Below are positions 54,311-62,784 of a DNA stretch of 64,000 bases, piece after piece (positions within the stretch are counted from its first letter, which is position 1; every line of letters starts with the position of its first letter). The position numbers and the translations under genes are program-made. The stretch lies in NCBI RefSeq assembly GCF_001693515.2, contig NZ_CP042968.1, positions 620,001 through 684,000 on the forward strand. The letters run 5' to 3'. The stretch is from Bradyrhizobium paxllaeri (GTDB taxonomy: Bacteria > Pseudomonadota > Alphaproteobacteria > Rhizobiales > Xanthobacteraceae). Under the pieces are notes generated by a model. It did not search any database. It saw only the letters and a list, made by a program, of their open reading frames with translations, and was not told where the DNA came from.

Positions 54311-55969
54311 ATGCGTAACGAGACATCGAAGAAGACGGCCACCGCGTGGCTGCTGGCGACTGCCCTGGTGGTGGGGCTGCCGCAGCTCGCAAGCGCGGAG
54401 ACCGTGCTGCGGATCGGCATGACGGCGGCCGATATTCCGCGCACGCTCGGGCAGCCCGATCAGGGGTTTGAGGGCAACCGCTTCACCGGCCTCACCATGT
54501 ATGACGGCCTGACGATGTGGGACCTCTCCTCGGCCGACAAGGCGAGCGTCATGATTCCCGGGCTCGCGACCGAGTGGAAGGTCGATGAGGCCGACAAGAA
54601 GAAGTGGACCTTCAAACTTCGCCCCGGCGTCAAATTCCACGACGGCAGCGACTTCAATGCCGACGCCGTGGTCTGGAATGTCGAGAAGGTGCTGAAGCAG
54701 GATGCGCCGCATTTCGACGCCAGCCAGGTCGGCGTCACTGCCTCACGCATGCCGACGCTGGCGTCTGCGCGTAAGATCGACAACATGACGGTGGAATTGA
54801 CCACCAAGGAGCCGGACAGCTTCCTGCCCATCAACCTGACCAATTTGTTCATGGCGAGCCCTGCCAAGTGGCAGGCGTTCTATGACAAGGCTGAAGGCGC
54901 CGACGCCAAGGCCAAGTCGCAGGCCGCGTGGGCCGCGTTCGCCAGGGATGCGTCGGGCACCGGCCCGTGGAAGATGTCGAAGTTCACGCCGCGCGAGCGT
55001 CTCGAACTCGTCAAGAACGAGGGCTATTGGGACAAGGCGCGCGTGCCCAAGGTCGACCGGATGGTGCTGCTGCCGATGCCGGAAGCCAATGCCCGCACTG
55101 CGGCGTTGCTCTCCGGCCAGGTTGACTGGGTCGAGGCGCCGGCGCCCGATGCCGTCAAGGAGATCAAGCAGCGCGGCTTCCAGCTCAAGGCCAATGAATC
55201 GCCGCACGTCTGGCCCTGGCAGTTCTCGCGCATCGAAGGTTCGCCTTGGAACGACATCCGCGTCCGCAAGGCCGCCAATCTCTGCATTGACCGCGAAGGC
55301 CTCAAGGAGGGCCTGCTTGCCGGTCTGATGGTGCCGGCCACCGGCACCTTCGAGGCCGGCCATCCCTGGCGGGGAAAACCGACCTTCGAGATCAAGTATG
55401 ACCTGAAGGCTGCCCAGAAGCTGATGCAGGAAGCCGGCTACGGCCCGAGCAAGAAGCTGACGGTGAAGACCCAGACGTCTGCCTCGGGATCGGGCCAGAT
55501 GCAGCCCTTGCCGATGAACGAATATCTGCAGCAGGCGCTGGCCGAATGCTACTTCGACGTTCAGCTCGACGTTATCGAGTGGAACACGCTGTTCACCAAC
55601 TGGCGCCGCGGCGCCAAGGATCCGACCGCCAACGGCGCCAACGCCACCAACGTCACCTATGCGGCGATGGACCCGTTCTTCGCGCTGGTGCGCTTCCTGC
55701 AGTCGTCGATGGCGCCGCCGGTGTCGAACAATTGGGGCTACATCAACAACCCGAAGTTCGACGAGTTGGTGACCAAGGCTCGCCAGACCTTCGATCCGGC
55801 AGCACGTGATGCGGCACTCGCCGACCTGCATGCGGCGTCGGTGGACGACGCGGCGTTCCTCTACGTCGCCCACGACGTCTCGCCGCGCGCGATGAGCCCG
55901 AAGGTGAAGGGCTTCGTGCAGCCGAAGAGCTGGTTCGTCGACTTCTCGCCGGTGACGATGGCGCCGTAG
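54311..55969 (+). CDS. Peptide-type ABC transporter solute-binding protein
   Basis: A protein of 552 residues. A signal peptide (TATAWLLATALVVGLPQLASA) is followed by VLRIGMTAADIPRTLGQPDQG, FKLRPGVKFHDGSDFNADAVVWNVEKVL, DASGTGPWKMSKFTPRERLELVKN and DIRVRKAANLCIDREGLKEGL. The ATG at 54311 is preferred to TTG 54302. It is the first gene of the operon reaching 61634 and a paralogue of the divergent gene at 52498. A palindromic repeat separates it from the permease genes, a layout often seen where the binding protein is needed in excess. Confidence 0.94.
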   Translation: MRNETSKKTATAWLLATALVVGLPQLASAETVLRIGMTAADIPRTLGQPDQGFEGNRFTGLTMYDGLTMWDLSSADKASVMIPGLATEWKVDEADKKKWTFKLRPGVKFHDGSDFNADAVVWNVEKVLKQDAPHFDASQVGVTASRMPTLASARKIDNMTVELTTKEPDSFLPINLTNLFMASPAKWQAFYDKAEGADAKAKSQAAWAAFARDASGTGPWKMSKFTPRERLELVKNEGYWDKARVPKVDRMVLLPMPEANARTAALLSGQVDWVEAPAPDAVKEIKQRGFQLKANESPHVWPWQFSRIEGSPWNDIRVRKAANLCIDREGLKEGLLAGLMVPATGTFEAGHPWRGKPTFEIKYDLKAAQKLMQEAGYGPSKKLTVKTQTSASGSGQMQPLPMNEYLQQALAECYFDVQLDVIEWNTLFTNWRRGAKDPTANGANATNVTYAAMDPFFALVRFLQSSMAPPVSNNWGYINNPKFDELVTKARQTFDPAARDAALADLHAASVDDAAFLYVAHDVSPRAMSPKVKGFVQPKSWFVDFSPVTMAP

Positions 55970-55989
55970 GGAGAGGGACTACTTCAGTC

Positions 55990-56075
55990 GTCATGCCCGG
56001 GCTTGTCCCGGGCATCCACGCCTTCCTCGCTGTTGTGGCCAAGACGTGGATGGCCGGGACAAGCCCGGCCATGAC
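55990..56075. repeat. Dispersed palindromic repeat, family B, copy 2 (inside operon)
   Basis: GTCATGCCCGGGCTTGTCCC and CATCCACG at the left are inverted as CGTGGATG and GGGACAAGCCCGGCCATGAC at the right. The long stem lies between the binding-protein stop and the first permease, inside what is otherwise one operon. Confidence 0.92.
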
Positions 56076-56129
56076 GCGTTCGAGAAGCCACCTTCTCCCA
56101 CAAGGGAGAAGGGAAGAAGAGAGCCGCTC

Positions 56130-57083
56130 GTGTTCGCCTATATTGCTCGACGTATCGTCTACGTCATCCCGATCGTCATCAGCGTCGCGCTGGTGTGCTT
56201 CCTGCTCGTGCATATCACGCCCGGCGACCCGCTGGTGGCAGTGCTGCCGGCGGATGCCTCGCAGGAACTCGCCGCGCAAATGCGCACGGCTTACGGCTTC
56301 GACCGGCCGCTGCCGGTGCAGTTCGGGCTGTGGATTTGGCGCGCGCTCCACGGCGATCTCGGCGCCTCGATCGCTACCGGCCGCCCGGTGCTGTCGGAAG
56401 TGCTGCGCGCGGTCGGCAACACCGTGACGCTCGCGATTGCCGCAGCGCTGATCGGCTTCACACTCGGACTGTTGTTCGGCCTGATCGCCGGCTATTTCCG
56501 CGACACCTGGGTCGACAAGGTCGCGACTTCTGTTGCCATCGCCGGCGTCTCCGTGCCGCATTACTGGCTCGGCATGGTGATGGTCATCATCTTCTCGGTG
56601 CAGCTCAACTGGCTGCCCGCGGTCGGCGCCGGTCCCGGCGGCTCCGGTTCCTGGGGCTGGGACTGGGAGCACATGAAATATCTGATCCTGCCGGCGATCA
56701 CGACCTCGGTGATCCCGATGGGCATCGTCACCCGCACGGTACGCGCACTGACCGGCGATATCCTTTCGCAGGATTTCGTCGAGGCGTTGCGCGCCAAGGG
56801 CCTGCGCGAATGGGACGTGTTCAAGCATGTCATCAAGAACGCCGCGCCGACCGCACTGGCGGTGATGGGCCTGCAACTCGGCTACATGCTCGGCGGCTCG
56901 ATCCTGATCGAGACCGTGTTCTCCTGGCCCGGTTCGGGCCTGCTGCTCAATTCGGCGATCTTCCAGCGCGACCTGCCGCTGCTGCAGGGCACCATCCTGG
57001 TGCTGGCGCTGTTCTTCGTCACCCTCAATCTCCTGGTCGATATCGCGCAGGCCGCGATCGATCCGCGCATCAAGCGGGGCTGA
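56130..57083 (+). CDS. Peptide-type ABC transporter permease (DppB-like)
   Basis: A protein of 317 residues with six helices. GTG start at 56130 (VFAYIARRIVYVIPIVISVAL) behind GAAGAGAG; a longer frame would run into the repeat. It has the DppB hallmark HITPGDPLVAVLPADAS near the N-terminus, then the coupling-loop region VEALRAKGLREWDVFKHVIKNAAPTAL with the EAA-type glycine, and ETVFSWPGSGLLL. It is coupled to the next permease by a two-base gap. Confidence 0.94.
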   Translation: MFAYIARRIVYVIPIVISVALVCFLLVHITPGDPLVAVLPADASQELAAQMRTAYGFDRPLPVQFGLWIWRALHGDLGASIATGRPVLSEVLRAVGNTVTLAIAAALIGFTLGLLFGLIAGYFRDTWVDKVATSVAIAGVSVPHYWLGMVMVIIFSVQLNWLPAVGAGPGGSGSWGWDWEHMKYLILPAITTSVIPMGIVTRTVRALTGDILSQDFVEALRAKGLREWDVFKHVIKNAAPTALAVMGLQLGYMLGGSILIETVFSWPGSGLLLNSAIFQRDLPLLQGTILVLALFFVTLNLLVDIAQAAIDPRIKRG

Positions 57084-57085
57084 TC

Positions 57086-57973
57086 ATGACCGTGATGTCG
57101 GATACCGCGTTACAAGCCGCGCCCATCACCAAGGCGCGCGGCTATTGGGCGACCGTCGGCCGCCGCATCATCAGAGACAAGGTCAGCATGGTCTGCGCCT
57201 TCGTGCTGGTGCTGATCTTCGCTTCCGCGCTGCTGGCGCCCTGGCTGGGCCTCGCCGATCCCTATCAGGGCTCGATGATTCGGAGGCTTCGCCACATCGG
57301 CACGCCGAACTATCCGCTCGGCACCGACGAACTTGGCCGCGACATGCTGGCCCGGCTGATCTACGGCGGGCGGCTGTCGCTGATCATCGGCATTCTGCCT
57401 GTCATCTTTGCTTTTGTGATAGGCACCTCGCTCGGCCTCGTCGCCGGCTATGTCGGCGGCCGGCTCAACACCGCGATCATGCGCACCATCGATGTGTTCT
57501 ACGCCTTCCCCTCGGTGCTGCTGGCGATCGCGATCTCCGGCGCGCTGGGCGCTGGCATCGTCAACTCGATCGTGTCGCTGACCATCGTGTTCGTGCCGCA
57601 GATCACCCGCGTTTCCGAAAGTGTCACCACGGGCGTGCGCAACATGGATTTCGTCGAGGCCGCGCGCGCCTCCGGCGCCGGCCCTTTCACCATCATGCGC
57701 GTGCACATGCTGGGCAACGTTCTGGGACCGATCTTCGTCTACGCGACGGGATTGATCTCGGTGTCGATGATCCTCGCCGCCGGCCTGTCGTTCCTCGGTC
57801 TGGGGACAAAGCCGCCGGAGCCGGAATGGGGCCTGATGCTGAACACGCTGCGCACCGCGATCTATGTCAACCCATGGGTGGCGGCGCTGCCGGGCGTCAT
57901 GATCTTCGCGGTGTCGATCTGCTTCAATCTCTTGAGCGACGGCATGCGCAGCGCCATGGATATCAGGAACTGA
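57086..57973 (+). CDS. Peptide-type ABC transporter permease (DppC-like)
   Basis: A protein of 295 residues. The N-terminal half-helix (VSMVCAFVLVLIFASALLAPWLGL) is followed by the DppC hallmark PLGTDELGRDMLARLIYGGRLSLIIG, the EAA loop FVEAARASGAGPFTIMRVHMLGNVLGPI and LSFLGLGTKPPEPEWGLML. It pairs with the upstream permease to form the channel. Confidence 0.94.
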   Translation: MTVMSDTALQAAPITKARGYWATVGRRIIRDKVSMVCAFVLVLIFASALLAPWLGLADPYQGSMIRRLRHIGTPNYPLGTDELGRDMLARLIYGGRLSLIIGILPVIFAFVIGTSLGLVAGYVGGRLNTAIMRTIDVFYAFPSVLLAIAISGALGAGIVNSIVSLTIVFVPQITRVSESVTTGVRNMDFVEAARASGAGPFTIMRVHMLGNVLGPIFVYATGLISVSMILAAGLSFLGLGTKPPEPEWGLMLNTLRTAIYVNPWVAALPGVMIFAVSICFNLLSDGMRSAMDIRN

Positions 57974-57977
57974 CGCG

Positions 57978-59054
57978 ATGAGTGAAGCAAGCCCGTCAGT
58001 CGAACTACTGGAACAGGTTGAGGACGTCGGCGGCGCCGCGCAGCCGCTGCTGCAGGTCACAGGCCTCACCAAGCATTTCCCGGTGCGGGGCGATCTGTTC
58101 AGCCCCCGCAAAACCGTGCGCGCGGTCGATAACGTCTCCTTCTCGATCGCCAAGGGCGAGACCGTCGGCATTGTCGGCGAGTCCGGCTGCGGCAAGTCGA
58201 CCACGGCGCGGCTTCTGATGCACCTGATGAAGCATGACGCCGGCGATATCGTCTATGACGGCATGCAGGTCGGCCGCGCGCTGTCACTGCGCGAACTGCG
58301 CCGCGGCATGCAGATGGTGTTTCAGGACAGCTACGCCTCGCTGAATCCGCGCCTCACCATCGAGGAATCGATCGCATTCGGCCCAAAGGTGCACGGCATG
58401 GCGGATGCCGCCGCGCGCACGCTGGCGCGCGAACTGCTCGGCAAGGTGGGCCTACGGCCCGAAACCTTCGCCAACCGCTACCCGCACGAGATTTCCGGCG
58501 GCCAGCGTCAGCGCGTCAATATCGCGCGTGCGCTGGCGCTGTCGCCGCGGCTGGTGATCCTGGACGAAGCGGTCTCGGCACTCGACAAATCGGTCGAGGC
58601 GCAGGTGCTCAACCTGCTCGCCGATCTGAAGCGCGAATTCGGCCTGACCTATCTGTTCATCAGCCACGACCTCAACGTCGTCCGCTACATCTCGGACCGC
58701 GTGCTCGTCATGTATCTCGGCGAGGTGGTCGAGCTCGGCCCGGTCGACAAGGTCTGGGACGCGCCGGCCCATCCCTATACGCGGGCGCTGCTCGCCGCCA
58801 TGCCGTCGTCCGACCCTGACAATCGCACCGAGACGCCGCCGATTTCGGGTGATCCGCCCAATCCGATCGATCCGCCGTCCGGCTGCCGGTTTCACACCCG
58901 CTGTCCGTTTGCGGAGCCGCTCTGCGCAAATGCGACACCAGACCTCAGCGATGTCGATACAATGGGCCATCAGGCGGCGTGCTACATGGCCATCCCGGGC
59001 TCCGGGCACAGCCGCGCACCGGCCAATAAAAACGAGGGAGCAAGCGTCGCATGA
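57978..59054 (+). CDS. Peptide-type ABC transporter ATPase (DppF-like)
   Basis: A protein of 358 residues with Walker A GESGCGKSTTARLL, the FQDSYASLNPR Q-loop, signature ISGGQRQRVNIARAL, Walker B LVILDEAVSALD (where most relatives have DEPVSALD), H-loop ISHDLNVVRYIS and the C-terminal cysteine cluster CRFHTRCPFAEPLC. The Pro-to-Ala change after DE is seen in some functional ATPases. It overlaps the AtzG-like gene by ATGA. Confidence 0.93.
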   Translation: MSEASPSVELLEQVEDVGGAAQPLLQVTGLTKHFPVRGDLFSPRKTVRAVDNVSFSIAKGETVGIVGESGCGKSTTARLLMHLMKHDAGDIVYDGMQVGRALSLRELRRGMQMVFQDSYASLNPRLTIEESIAFGPKVHGMADAAARTLARELLGKVGLRPETFANRYPHEISGGQRQRVNIARALALSPRLVILDEAVSALDKSVEAQVLNLLADLKREFGLTYLFISHDLNVVRYISDRVLVMYLGEVVELGPVDKVWDAPAHPYTRALLAAMPSSDPDNRTETPPISGDPPNPIDPPSGCRFHTRCPFAEPLCANATPDLSDVDTMGHQAACYMAIPGSGHSRAPANKNEGASVA

Positions 59055-59248
59055 CAAGACCCGATCCCAAACAGGTCAAGGTAATGACCGACGTCGCTGG
59101 CGTGCCGCAGGATGCGGAAGTTTCCGCGCGCATCGCCAATTCCATCGGCCCGGCGTTTGACGGCTTTGCGCCGGTCGTCGGCACGCTGCCGATGGATCTC
59201 GAGCCGGCGAGCTTCCTGCTGGTGCAGAATGCGAAGGTGTCGAAATGA
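59051..59248 (+). CDS. AtzG-like small protein (amidase partner)
   Basis: A protein of 65 residues coupled by four-base overlaps to the ATPase before it and the amidase after it. The core (VMTDVAGVPQDAEVSARIANSIGPAFDGFAPVVGTLPMDLEPASFL) has the pattern of the AtzG/DUF4089 family: a short helix pair with a PxDxEPAxxF ending. AtzG is the small subunit that stabilises the AtzE amidase in cyanuric-acid breakdown. The position directly before an amidase supports a similar role here. The assignment rests on pattern recognition in a very short sequence. Confidence 0.65.
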   Translation: MTRPDPKQVKVMTDVAGVPQDAEVSARIANSIGPAFDGFAPVVGTLPMDLEPASFLLVQNAKVSK

Positions 59249-60657
59249 GCGGCGAACCGGCCCTGATGTCGCTGGTCGCGGTCGCCAAGGCGATCGGAGC
59301 CAGGAAAATCTCCTCGCGCGAGGTGACGCAGTCCTGCCTCGACCGGATCGCGCAGTGGCAGCCCCGCGTCAACGCCTACATGGCAATCGAGGCCGATGCG
59401 GCGCTTGCCGCGGCCGATGCCGCCGACGCTGATCTCGCCAAGGGCAAGATTGCCGGCCTGCTGCACGGCGTGCCGATGGCGCACAAGGACATGTATTACG
59501 AGGCCGGCAAGGTCGTGACCTGCGGCTCAAAGATCCGGCGCGAATTCGTGGCGACAACGACCTCGACCGCACTGCAGCGGCTGAAGAACGCAGGCTCCGT
59601 CAGGCTTGGCTCGCTGCAGATGGTCGAGTTCGCCTACGGCCCGACGGGCCACAACGTCCACTACGGCGCGGTGCGCAATCCCTGGAATGTCGATCACATC
59701 ACCGGCGGCTCGTCGTCCGGCTCGGGTTCGGCGGTCGCGGCGCGACTGACCTTTGCGGCGCTGGGCTCCGATACCGGCGGTTCGATCCGGATGCCCGCGC
59801 ATTTCTGCGGCGTCACCGGCTTCAAGACTACCGTGGGCTTGATCAGCCGCGCCGGCGCGATGCCGCTGTCGCAATCGCTCGATACCGTAGGCCCGCTGGC
59901 GCAGACGGTCGAGGACTGCGCGCTGCTGGTCGGGCTGATGGCGGGCGCTGACCCTGAGGACCCGACCACGTCGACGCGGCCGGTGCCGAACTACATGGCC
60001 GCGACCACAGGCTCGCTCAAGGGCACGAAGATCGGCGTGCCCACGGCGTTCTATGTCGACGATCTCGATTCCGAAGTCGCGCGCGTGCTCGACGCGGCCA
60101 TCGCGACTCTCAAAAAAGAAGGCGCCGAAATCGTCAAGGTCGAGTTGCCGGATCAGCGCCAGCTCACCGCCGCCTGCCAGATCGTGCTCGCCACCGAAGC
60201 CGCCGCCTTCCACAAGCGCTGGATGATCGAGCGTCCCCAGGATTACGGCGCACAGGTGCTGATGCGGCTGCAGAACGGGCTCGCGATTCCGGCCGTGACC
60301 TATCTCGAAGCGATGCGCTGGCGTGGCCCGGCACTGGCCGCCTACCTCGCGGCAGTCGAAGGCACCGATGCCGTGATCGCGCCGGTGGCGCCGATGCCCG
60401 CAGTGACCATTGCCGAGAGCGACGTCGGCAACAGCCTCGACGCGGAAGCCGTGATCCAGCGCATCACGCGCTTCACCCGTCCGATCAATTATCTCGGCCT
60501 GCCGTCGCTTTCGATCCCCGCCGGCTTCACGAGCAAGGGCCTGCCGGTCGGCATGCAGTTGATCGGCCGAGCCTTTGACGAGGCCGGGCTGGTGCGGATC
60601 GGTGCCGCATTCCAGCGCGCCACCGACTATCATCAAAAGGTACCCAAGCTGGCATGA
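59245..60657 (+). CDS. Amidase-signature family hydrolase
   Basis: A protein of 470 residues with the complete triad: Lys in GVPMAHKDMYY (about 80), cis-Ser in GGSSSGSGSAVAA (about 155) and nucleophile in GSDTGGSIRMPA (about 179). The C-terminal part (NYLGLPSLSIPAGFTSKGLPVGMQLIG) is typical of GatA-like amidases. It lies within a sigma-54-controlled transporter operon, so it probably hydrolyses the imported amide to release ammonium. It is translationally coupled to the AtzG-like protein upstream and the ATPase downstream (ATGA at 60654). It resembles AtzE/GatA-type enzymes that use a small partner. Confidence 0.92.
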   Translation: MSGEPALMSLVAVAKAIGARKISSREVTQSCLDRIAQWQPRVNAYMAIEADAALAAADAADADLAKGKIAGLLHGVPMAHKDMYYEAGKVVTCGSKIRREFVATTTSTALQRLKNAGSVRLGSLQMVEFAYGPTGHNVHYGAVRNPWNVDHITGGSSSGSGSAVAARLTFAALGSDTGGSIRMPAHFCGVTGFKTTVGLISRAGAMPLSQSLDTVGPLAQTVEDCALLVGLMAGADPEDPTTSTRPVPNYMAATTGSLKGTKIGVPTAFYVDDLDSEVARVLDAAIATLKKEGAEIVKVELPDQRQLTAACQIVLATEAAAFHKRWMIERPQDYGAQVLMRLQNGLAIPAVTYLEAMRWRGPALAAYLAAVEGTDAVIAPVAPMPAVTIAESDVGNSLDAEAVIQRITRFTRPINYLGLPSLSIPAGFTSKGLPVGMQLIGRAFDEAGLVRIGAAFQRATDYHQKVPKLA

Positions 60658-61634
60658 GCAATCTTGTCGACATCCGCGACCTCAACATCCGCTTCACCGG
60701 CGAGCGCACGGTTCATGCCGTCAACGACATCTCGCTTTCGCTCGGCGAAGGCGAGGTGCTCGGTCTGCTCGGCGAATCCGGCTCGGGAAAAAGCGTGACG
60801 CTGCGCGCGCTGATGCGGCTGTTGCCCCGGAAGCGCACGCAGATTTCGGGCACGGTGAAAGTCCTGGGACGCGACGTGCTGGCGATGAACGACGAGGAAC
60901 TTTCGGCGTTTCGCGGCCAGACCGTCTCGATGATCTTTCAGGAGCCGGCGCTGGCGCTCGATCCCGTCTACACGATCGGCCGCCAGATCGCGGAAAGCGT
61001 GATCCGCCACGAGGGCAAGAGCGAAAAGGAGGCCATGGCGCGCGCGCTGGAAATGCTGGAGGTGGTCCGCATCCCCTCCGCCAAGCGCCGCCTTGAAGCT
61101 TATCCGCACGAAATGAGCGGCGGCATGCGCCAGCGTGCGATGATCGCGCTCGCGTTGGCCTGCAAGCCGAAGATCCTCCTGGCCGACGAACCGACCACGG
61201 CGCTGGACGCCACCGTGCAGATCCAGATCCTGCTGCTCTTGCGCGAATTGCAGCGCGAGTTCGGCATGTCCGTGATTTTCGTGACCCACGATATCGGCGT
61301 CGCCATTGAAATCTGCGACCGCGTCGCGGTGATGTATGCGGGACAGATCGTCGAGCAGGGCCGCTTGCGCGACATTGTCCGCACGCCGGTGCATCCCTAT
61401 GCCAAGGGCCTGCTGGCCTCGACCGTCCACGGCGCCAAGCGCGGCCAGCGCCTCGAAACCATCCCGGGCACGCCGCCTTCGCTGGACAAGGCCCCCGCCA
61501 GTTGCTCCTTCGCGCCGCGTTGCAGCGTCGCTCAGCCACGCTGCAGCGAACGCCTGCCGCCGAATGTGCAGGTGTCGTCCGACAGAACGGCGCGATGTGT
61601 TTTGGCGGAGCCGGCTGAAGTCGTTGCTACCTGA
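60654..61634 (+). CDS. Peptide-type ABC transporter ATPase (DppD-like)
   Basis: A protein of 326 residues with Walker A GESGSGKSVTLRALMRLL, the FQEPALALDPVYTIGRQI segment of DppD proteins, signature MSGGMRQRAMIALAL, Walker B ILLADEPTTALD and a C-terminal cysteine motif (CSFAPRCSVAQPRC). It completes the transporter, so the operon has one binding protein, two permeases and two ATPases. It is the last gene; a family B repeat follows. Confidence 0.94.
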   Translation: MSNLVDIRDLNIRFTGERTVHAVNDISLSLGEGEVLGLLGESGSGKSVTLRALMRLLPRKRTQISGTVKVLGRDVLAMNDEELSAFRGQTVSMIFQEPALALDPVYTIGRQIAESVIRHEGKSEKEAMARALEMLEVVRIPSAKRRLEAYPHEMSGGMRQRAMIALALACKPKILLADEPTTALDATVQIQILLLLRELQREFGMSVIFVTHDIGVAIEICDRVAVMYAGQIVEQGRLRDIVRTPVHPYAKGLLASTVHGAKRGQRLETIPGTPPSLDKAPASCSFAPRCSVAQPRCSERLPPNVQVSSDRTARCVLAEPAEVVAT

Positions 61635-61652
61635 TAGGTGATGGCTGAACTC

Positions 61653-61769
61653 GTCATGCCCGGGCTTGTCCCGGGCATCCACGTCTTGGCAGTGTCGCAG
61701 CGACAAAGACGTGGATGGCCGGGACATCTAGCGCGAAGACGCGCTTCGCGCTTCTGCCCGGCCATGACG
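61653..61769. repeat. Dispersed palindromic repeat, family B, copy 3
   Basis: The left arm from GTCATGCCCGGGCTTGTCCC to CATCCACGTCTT is inverted as AAGACGTGGATGGCCGGGAC and, after a GCGCTTCGCGC hairpin, GCCCGGCCATGAC. It lies right after the transport operon, as a possible transcript end. Confidence 0.9.
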
Positions 61770-61798
61770 AAGAAATCGGTTCTCGGATTGCGCGCCCC

Positions 61799-62038
61799 TT
61801 ACCCGCCCACTCCAGGATCGGCCCATTGCTCGATCTGCGCCGGACCCACGACCTGCTTCGGCTGATGCGGGTTGAGCGTGCCTGCGCTGGCGGACCAGCC
61901 CTTGGCCAGGATTTGCATTGCGAACAGCTTGGCGTCGATCTCGGATTTGAACGTGCGGGTCGAGCGGGCCATGCTCTCCGCGGTCTCATCCGTCTTGTCC
62001 GGACCAAAGGTGACGTACCAAATATCGCTCTGTTTCAT
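61799..62038 (-). CDS. Small conserved-looking hypothetical protein
   Basis: A protein of 79 residues from ATG 62038 (MKQSDIWYVTFGPDK, then ESMARSTRTFKSEIDAKLFAMQILAKGWSASAGTLNPHQPKQVV). The mix of a beta-strand opening, one helix and a basic C-terminal stretch suggests a small folded cytoplasmic protein. I do not recognise its function. It converges with the transport operon. Confidence 0.6.
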   Translation of the reverse strand: MKQSDIWYVTFGPDKTDETAESMARSTRTFKSEIDAKLFAMQILAKGWSASAGTLNPHQPKQVVGPAQIEQWADPGVGG

Positions 62039-62173
62039 GCCGACATAACGCGCGTGACATAAAAAAGTTTCACTTCGCTGGCCGCATCGGCAAAGCGCGC
62101 GGACGGCTCGTGCCATCGGACGATGATGGACAGGCTGCCGTTGGCCTGCGTCGCAAAACCCTGGGGGCTTCAA

Positions 62174-62443
62174 ATGGTGATTTCCAACGAAGGCATTCTC
62201 GTCATTCTTTTCGTCGGCCTGGTGGCCGGCTGGCTCGCCGGCAAGATCGTGCGCGGCACCGGCTTTGGCATCATCGGCGACATTCTCGTCGGTATCGCCG
62301 GCGCGCTGCTGGCGAGCCTGCTGTTTCCCAAGCTCGGCATTCGTCTCGGCACCGGGCTGGTGTCCGAAATCGTCTATTCCACTATCGGCGCCATTATCCT
62401 GCTGGTGATCGTGCGGCTGCTCCGAACCGGCGGGCGATGGTAG
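62174..62443 (+). CDS. GlsB/YeaQ/YmgE-family small membrane protein
   Basis: A protein of 89 residues with three hydrophobic, glycine-rich segments (ILVILFVGLVAGWLAGKIVRGTGFGIIGDILVGIAGALLASLLF and a last helix AIILLVIVRLL). This is the pattern of the transglycosylase-associated/YeaQ family, linked to stress responses; biochemical function is unproven. The ATG at 62174 is used because the conserved sequence starts there. Confidence 0.88.
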   Translation: MVISNEGILVILFVGLVAGWLAGKIVRGTGFGIIGDILVGIAGALLASLLFPKLGIRLGTGLVSEIVYSTIGAIILLVIVRLLRTGGRW

Positions 62444-62784
62444 CGCGCGCTACTTTCCGTGCGCCACTGCGTCGACGACCCAGCGCGGCACCGCGGCGTC
62501 GGCGCACAAGCCAGGTGGCGATCGGCGGGTTGGGGGCGATAGCGGCGTCCAGCCCGACGTCCGCAGCGAATCGGCTGGGTCTCGATATCAGGAATTCTGG
62601 TCCTAGCCCCGAGCCTGAACCCGCGGCGGGACCGGCGCCGGCGTCAAAATAGCTGCCGAAAAGCGCGCTTCACCCCCTTTATGGCGGTGAACTGGATGTA
62701 GGTTAACGTGACTTAAAATGGACGGTGTACGAAAACACCGATAAAATCAGCACGTACCTTATCCGTTTGAAGAGATACGCATAA
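62444..62784. other. Intergenic region before the secretion ATPase
   Basis: About 340 bases with no convincing gene. The first 200 are GC-rich; the last 100 are AT-richer and contain a 6-bp hairpin CGGTGT/ACACCG (62723-62740), 45 bases before the next start. A promoter is likely near there, but no clear -35/-10 pair was seen. Confidence 0.5.

Noticed and set aside
62110..62652. A 180-codon plus-strand frame
   Set aside because: It overlaps the well-supported YeaQ-like membrane protein in another frame, and its remainder is low-complexity and Arg/Pro-rich.
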